This document shows, piece after piece, positions 61,060-64,000 of a DNA stretch of 64,000 nucleotides; the stretch's first letter is position 1, and every line of letters begins with the position of its first letter. The stretch comes from Nymphaea colorata (taxonomy: Eukaryota > Streptophyta > Magnoliopsida > Nymphaeales > Nymphaeaceae), in assembly GCF_008831285.2 (NCBI RefSeq), contig NC_045147.1:5620334-5684333 (forward strand). Direction: 5' to 3'. The notes under the pieces were generated by a model. The model did not search any database, had not been told where the DNA came from, and saw only the letters and a list, made by a program, of their open reading frames with translations. The position numbers and the translations under genes were made by a program.

Positions 61060-61567
61060 GTTATGTCACATGGGTGCAGGGTGTGGGTGCTAGTCTGGAA
61101 GTAGAGGCAGGTGTCGGATGCAGCAAGTTCCAAAAAAAAAAAAATTAAGTGCAGGTGCGCTACATACATACATAATAAAAGGATGAGAGGTCTGGTCGTT
61201 CTTCTTAAAGGAGTATAGTCAATAGTCTTAGTCGTCCTTTAAAAAGGATGACCATGCTTGTAACTTTCATTAAAAAAATTAGAAATGTAGAGCAATAAAA
61301 CTTGATGTCCTTTAAAAAAGACTTCAAATTTCTAATCATGCCTCTCTTTTAAGAGAGAGAGAGAGAGAACAACAAGAGGGAAAACAGGGCAAGAGAAAGA
61401 AAAGATGGCAGAAGCAAAAAAGGAAAAAAACAAGAAAAAAAAAAGCGGGTGCAATCAGCAGTACCCGATCAGTTTGACCGAGTGGGGTGCCGTGTGGAGA
61501 TGCACCCGCACTTGCAACAAAGTCGACTTAGGTGAATCACCACTTTTTGTGCATTCGTGTGACTTGC
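61060..61567. mobile_element. F-family element, second of three in a row
   Basis: Starts TTATGTCACATGGGTGCAGG and ends near GTGCATTCGTGTGACTTG. The interior repeats that of the first copy ('aataaaaggatgagagg' at 60689 and 61172; 'aaaacttgatgtcc(t/c)tt' at 60807 and 61297). Confidence 0.7.
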
Positions 61568-61890
61568 GCCCTGTTTAGATGGAGGGAAAGATAAGAGATG
61601 AATGGATGGAAGGGAAAAGAAAATAAGGAAGGGAAGGAAAGGGAATGGGGAAGGAACGTCCATTCCTTTCCATCCCAATCTCTCCATTTTTGGAGGGATT
61701 GAAATTACATTAAAAGATCCTTTCCTTTCCCGCCCCTTCCTTTTCTTTCCTTTCCTTTGCACCCAAACACAGTTCTTAGCACTCTTTTCTTTTCCTTGTT
61801 AGTGAGTCATCCAAAGATTCCAAACACAAGAAAGACATTTCTTTCAATTCATTTCTCTCTCTCTCCCTCCATCCTAACAAAGAGTTAGTC
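61568..61890. mobile_element. Tourist-like MITE (possible PIF/Harbinger derivative)
   Basis: Begins CGCCCTGTTTAGATGGAGGG and ends CCCTCCATCCTAACAAAGAG, an imperfect inverted pair. The interior is purine/pyrimidine rich (GGAAAGG). 'CTGTTTAGATGG' ends are common in plant Tourist-type MITEs; a 3-bp target duplication was not clear. It sits between the second and third F copies. Confidence 0.5.
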
Positions 61891-61895
61891 TATGT

Positions 61896-61948
61896 CTATG
61901 TCACATGGGTGCAAGGTGTAGGTTCTGGTGCGACCACAGGATGTGGAT

Positions 61949-61996
<48 letters not shown>

Positions 61997-62308
61997 GTTA
62001 CCTAAGTAACTTCAAGTTTCTGATCCTTTGGAAAGGACTCTTTCTCACTCTCTCTCTTTTTTAAGAAAGAGAGAAAAAAAAAGAAAAGGGGAAAAGAGAA
62101 GAAATAAGAGGGAAAAAGAGGGGAGGAGAGAGAGAGAGAGAGAGAGAGGAAAAAGATGGAAGGAAAAAAAAAGAAAAAAAAAAAGGAGCAGGTGTGGTCA
62201 GCAACACCCGACTCAGTCGGTTGGACTGAGTTGGGTGCCATGTCGGGCGCACCCACACCTGAGTCGACTCAGGTGCGTCGCCACTTTTGATGCACTCATG
62301 TGACTTAG
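61896..62308. mobile_element. F-family element, third of three in a row
   Basis: Starts CTATGTCACATGGGTGCAAGG and ends GATGCACTCATGTGACTTAG. A (TA)n tract of about 17 units (61960-61994) follows 'aggatgtgga', and a (GA)n tract lies at 62125-62149. The octamers outside the whole cluster, GTATTAAG (60511-60518) and GCATTCAC (62309-62316), are 5 of 8 identical and fall in gag. Confidence 0.72.
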
Positions 62309-62364
62309 GCATTCACATGAAAACCTTTTTTATTTCTCAAGATTTATATGACTTGATGGAGAAT

Positions 62365-64000
62365 TAAACAATGGATGTCAAAGGAGGCAAAAAAAACCCA
62401 GTTATTTGTGCTGGCTCTACATCTAGATGGCACAGTTTTTATCATAATAGTGAGCATTTTTGCAAGAAAAGAAAAACTAAGGACAAAGGCTGAGATGGAT
62501 TCAGAAATATAATTTTCTATTTGTCTTTATCAGATTGCAGATAGAATCCCACTGGTCTATCTCAATATTTTAAATCATCATTCTCTTTTCCTATGTATGC
62601 CAATGTAATATCAAAGCATCTATTAATAATCATTGAATTAGCCATAAAAAGTTGAGGTATCATGTAAGATTCTCAAATAGATACTAGAGCATTGATGCTA
62701 TCATTGACTATCATTATCTAAAAGTTCAAATACAGTTGATATAGTGGAGATGCAACCAAAATATGGATTGGGAGCTAGAATCTTTTGTGTCAACCTATAG
62801 GGCCGATAGTTTCTATAAATTCTTCATTAGCAGAATGTGAGATATTGCCCTTTCATTGAAAGTGTGAGGAACTAGTCATAGGTTACCAACTGAATATTTA
62901 GGCATCAGATTTGGTTTGTTCTGTGTTGCTTCCTGCTTAAATTGGCTAGTTTCTTCAATGTTTGTAACAGACTTTACTTCAGGCATGGTTCTTCCTATTT
63001 GATATATATCAACAACTAGACTTTTCAAAACAAATAAAATTAGTGGGTTTTGGGCAACGATTTGACTGCTTACTGTATTAGCTATAGCTTATTTCTAGTT
63101 CTCTTCTATATAAACAAGACAAGCTGTACCTAAGCTATAATGAATCAACTATTAAGTATTAAATCTCGAGTACAACTCTAGTTATTATTTGTCGGACATG
63201 AAAAAAAGGCTACTTACATTTGATCAAAATTTAATTTTTACTTTTAATTTGTAAGGATTCTTGAATCAACAGGTTTAGTTGCAGATATTTTTATTTCAGC
63301 TGAATTCATAACTATTTGAACCTTGAACTATGTAGTCACCAATTACAAAAATTACTAATCGACTCAATGCAATTTGATGATAATTTATAATTTGTAATTT
63401 ATCATAGATAAAAAGTTCGAATTATTTAGGTAGTGATAAACAGATAGGACGGAAACAATCCACGCATTTACCATAAAATACACAAATTTTCAAACCAATT
63501 CTATGGCACATCACGATCTACATTACAATAGTTTGAACTTGGAAGTAATTAAATTGAAAAAAACATATGGTACATGAGTTGTGTTATTGCCTTATTGGAA
63601 AAACATCAGATTTCATTTCCAATCAACAAAGAATGAAGAGCTAGAGTAGAATACCACTTGAACTTGCTGATGCTAACCTTTGTAGCCCTATGAGAACTTT
63701 TGCATCCCCATGAGAACGATTCATTGGATAAAAGTAATTTTTACTGATGACTATACACATACGAGTTGTGTATGTTTTCTCACGCACAAGTTGGGGCATT
63801 TGAAAAGTTCAAGGAATTTAAGGTGTATGGTGAAAAAGAAAGTGGTTGATAAATAAAAGACTCTTTCTGATAGAGGAGGTGTTTATTTTTAATTATATTG
63901 AACTTCTTGCAAGAAAATTGAAATTTGCCTATGATACACAGTAAAAAGGGCACCTCACAACATGGTGCCATGGAGAAGAAAAATAGAATGGTGGTGGAAA
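62365..64000. other. Unassigned stretch to the window edge
   Basis: Begins with the broken continuation of copia gag (to about 62490), then AT-rich DNA with no recognisable gene, LTR or transposase. Confidence 0.45.

Larger units (their letters stand above)
60471..62364 (+). pseudogene. copia gag start, split by an F-element cluster
   Basis: Codons 60471-60518 read LIPILNGKNYEFQSIK and codons 62317-62364 read MKTFFISQDLYDLMEN. Together they correspond to the N-terminal gag block of plant copia elements (P-x-L-x-G-x-NY-x-x-W-S-x-x-M-K-x-x-L-x-x-Q-D-L-W-x-x-V). The conserved Trp is Gln here. The break is exactly at the F cluster (60519-62308), and a stop follows at 62365. No pol was found to the right. 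Confidence 0.75.

Overview
This is nuclear DNA from a flowering plant. It is AT-rich, most of it is transposable-element sequence in various stages of decay, and its few genes have GT-AG introns. No bacterial-style operon, rRNA or tRNA gene was seen. The species cannot be named from the sequence; the intron size and repeat load fit a medium-to-large angiosperm genome.

Only one complete host gene is supported: a five-exon COR27/COR28-like gene on the + strand (CDS 12407-21876, 288 codons). This family links cold, light and the circadian clock. Its upstream region carries an inverted pair of evening elements and two G-boxes, which suits that role. Its third intron is 7.16 kb and is packed with small DNA transposons. 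A second probable host locus is the last exon of a very cysteine-rich protein on the - strand (52394-51920), which looks like the tail of a type-C (AGG3/GS3/DEP1-like) heterotrimeric G-protein gamma subunit. Its upstream exons were not found.

Layout: 1-1040 is the 5' end of a copia-type element on the - strand (leader, exact initiator-tRNA primer site, 282-bp LTR). 1320-8300 holds old duplicated non-coding retroelement sequence. 8300-12000 is mostly unassigned. 12150-21876 is the COR27-like gene. 22950-30430 is a decayed PIF/Harbinger element into which a 3458-bp hAT element (25948-29405) has inserted, with a perfect 8-bp target duplication. A fragment related to the RNase H1 N-terminal (viroplasmin-like) domain lies beside it. 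30429-45020 is a large non-coding retroelement complex: two direct repeats of 2.7-2.9 kb, tandem minisatellite-like repeats between them, and a partial inverted third copy. 45290-47490 is a broken CACTA (En/Spm) transposase. 47500-53690 is mostly unassigned apart from the cysteine-rich exon. 53690-62370 holds short DNA transposons, including several copies of one TIR family (here called family F), and a copia gag cut in two by a row of three F copies.

The mobile elements show a clear order of events: Harbinger before hAT, and copia before the F cluster and a small MITE. Family F repeatedly carries a (TA)n microsatellite at the same internal position, and most copies tested carry 8-bp target duplications, which suggests an hAT-type family that seeds microsatellites.
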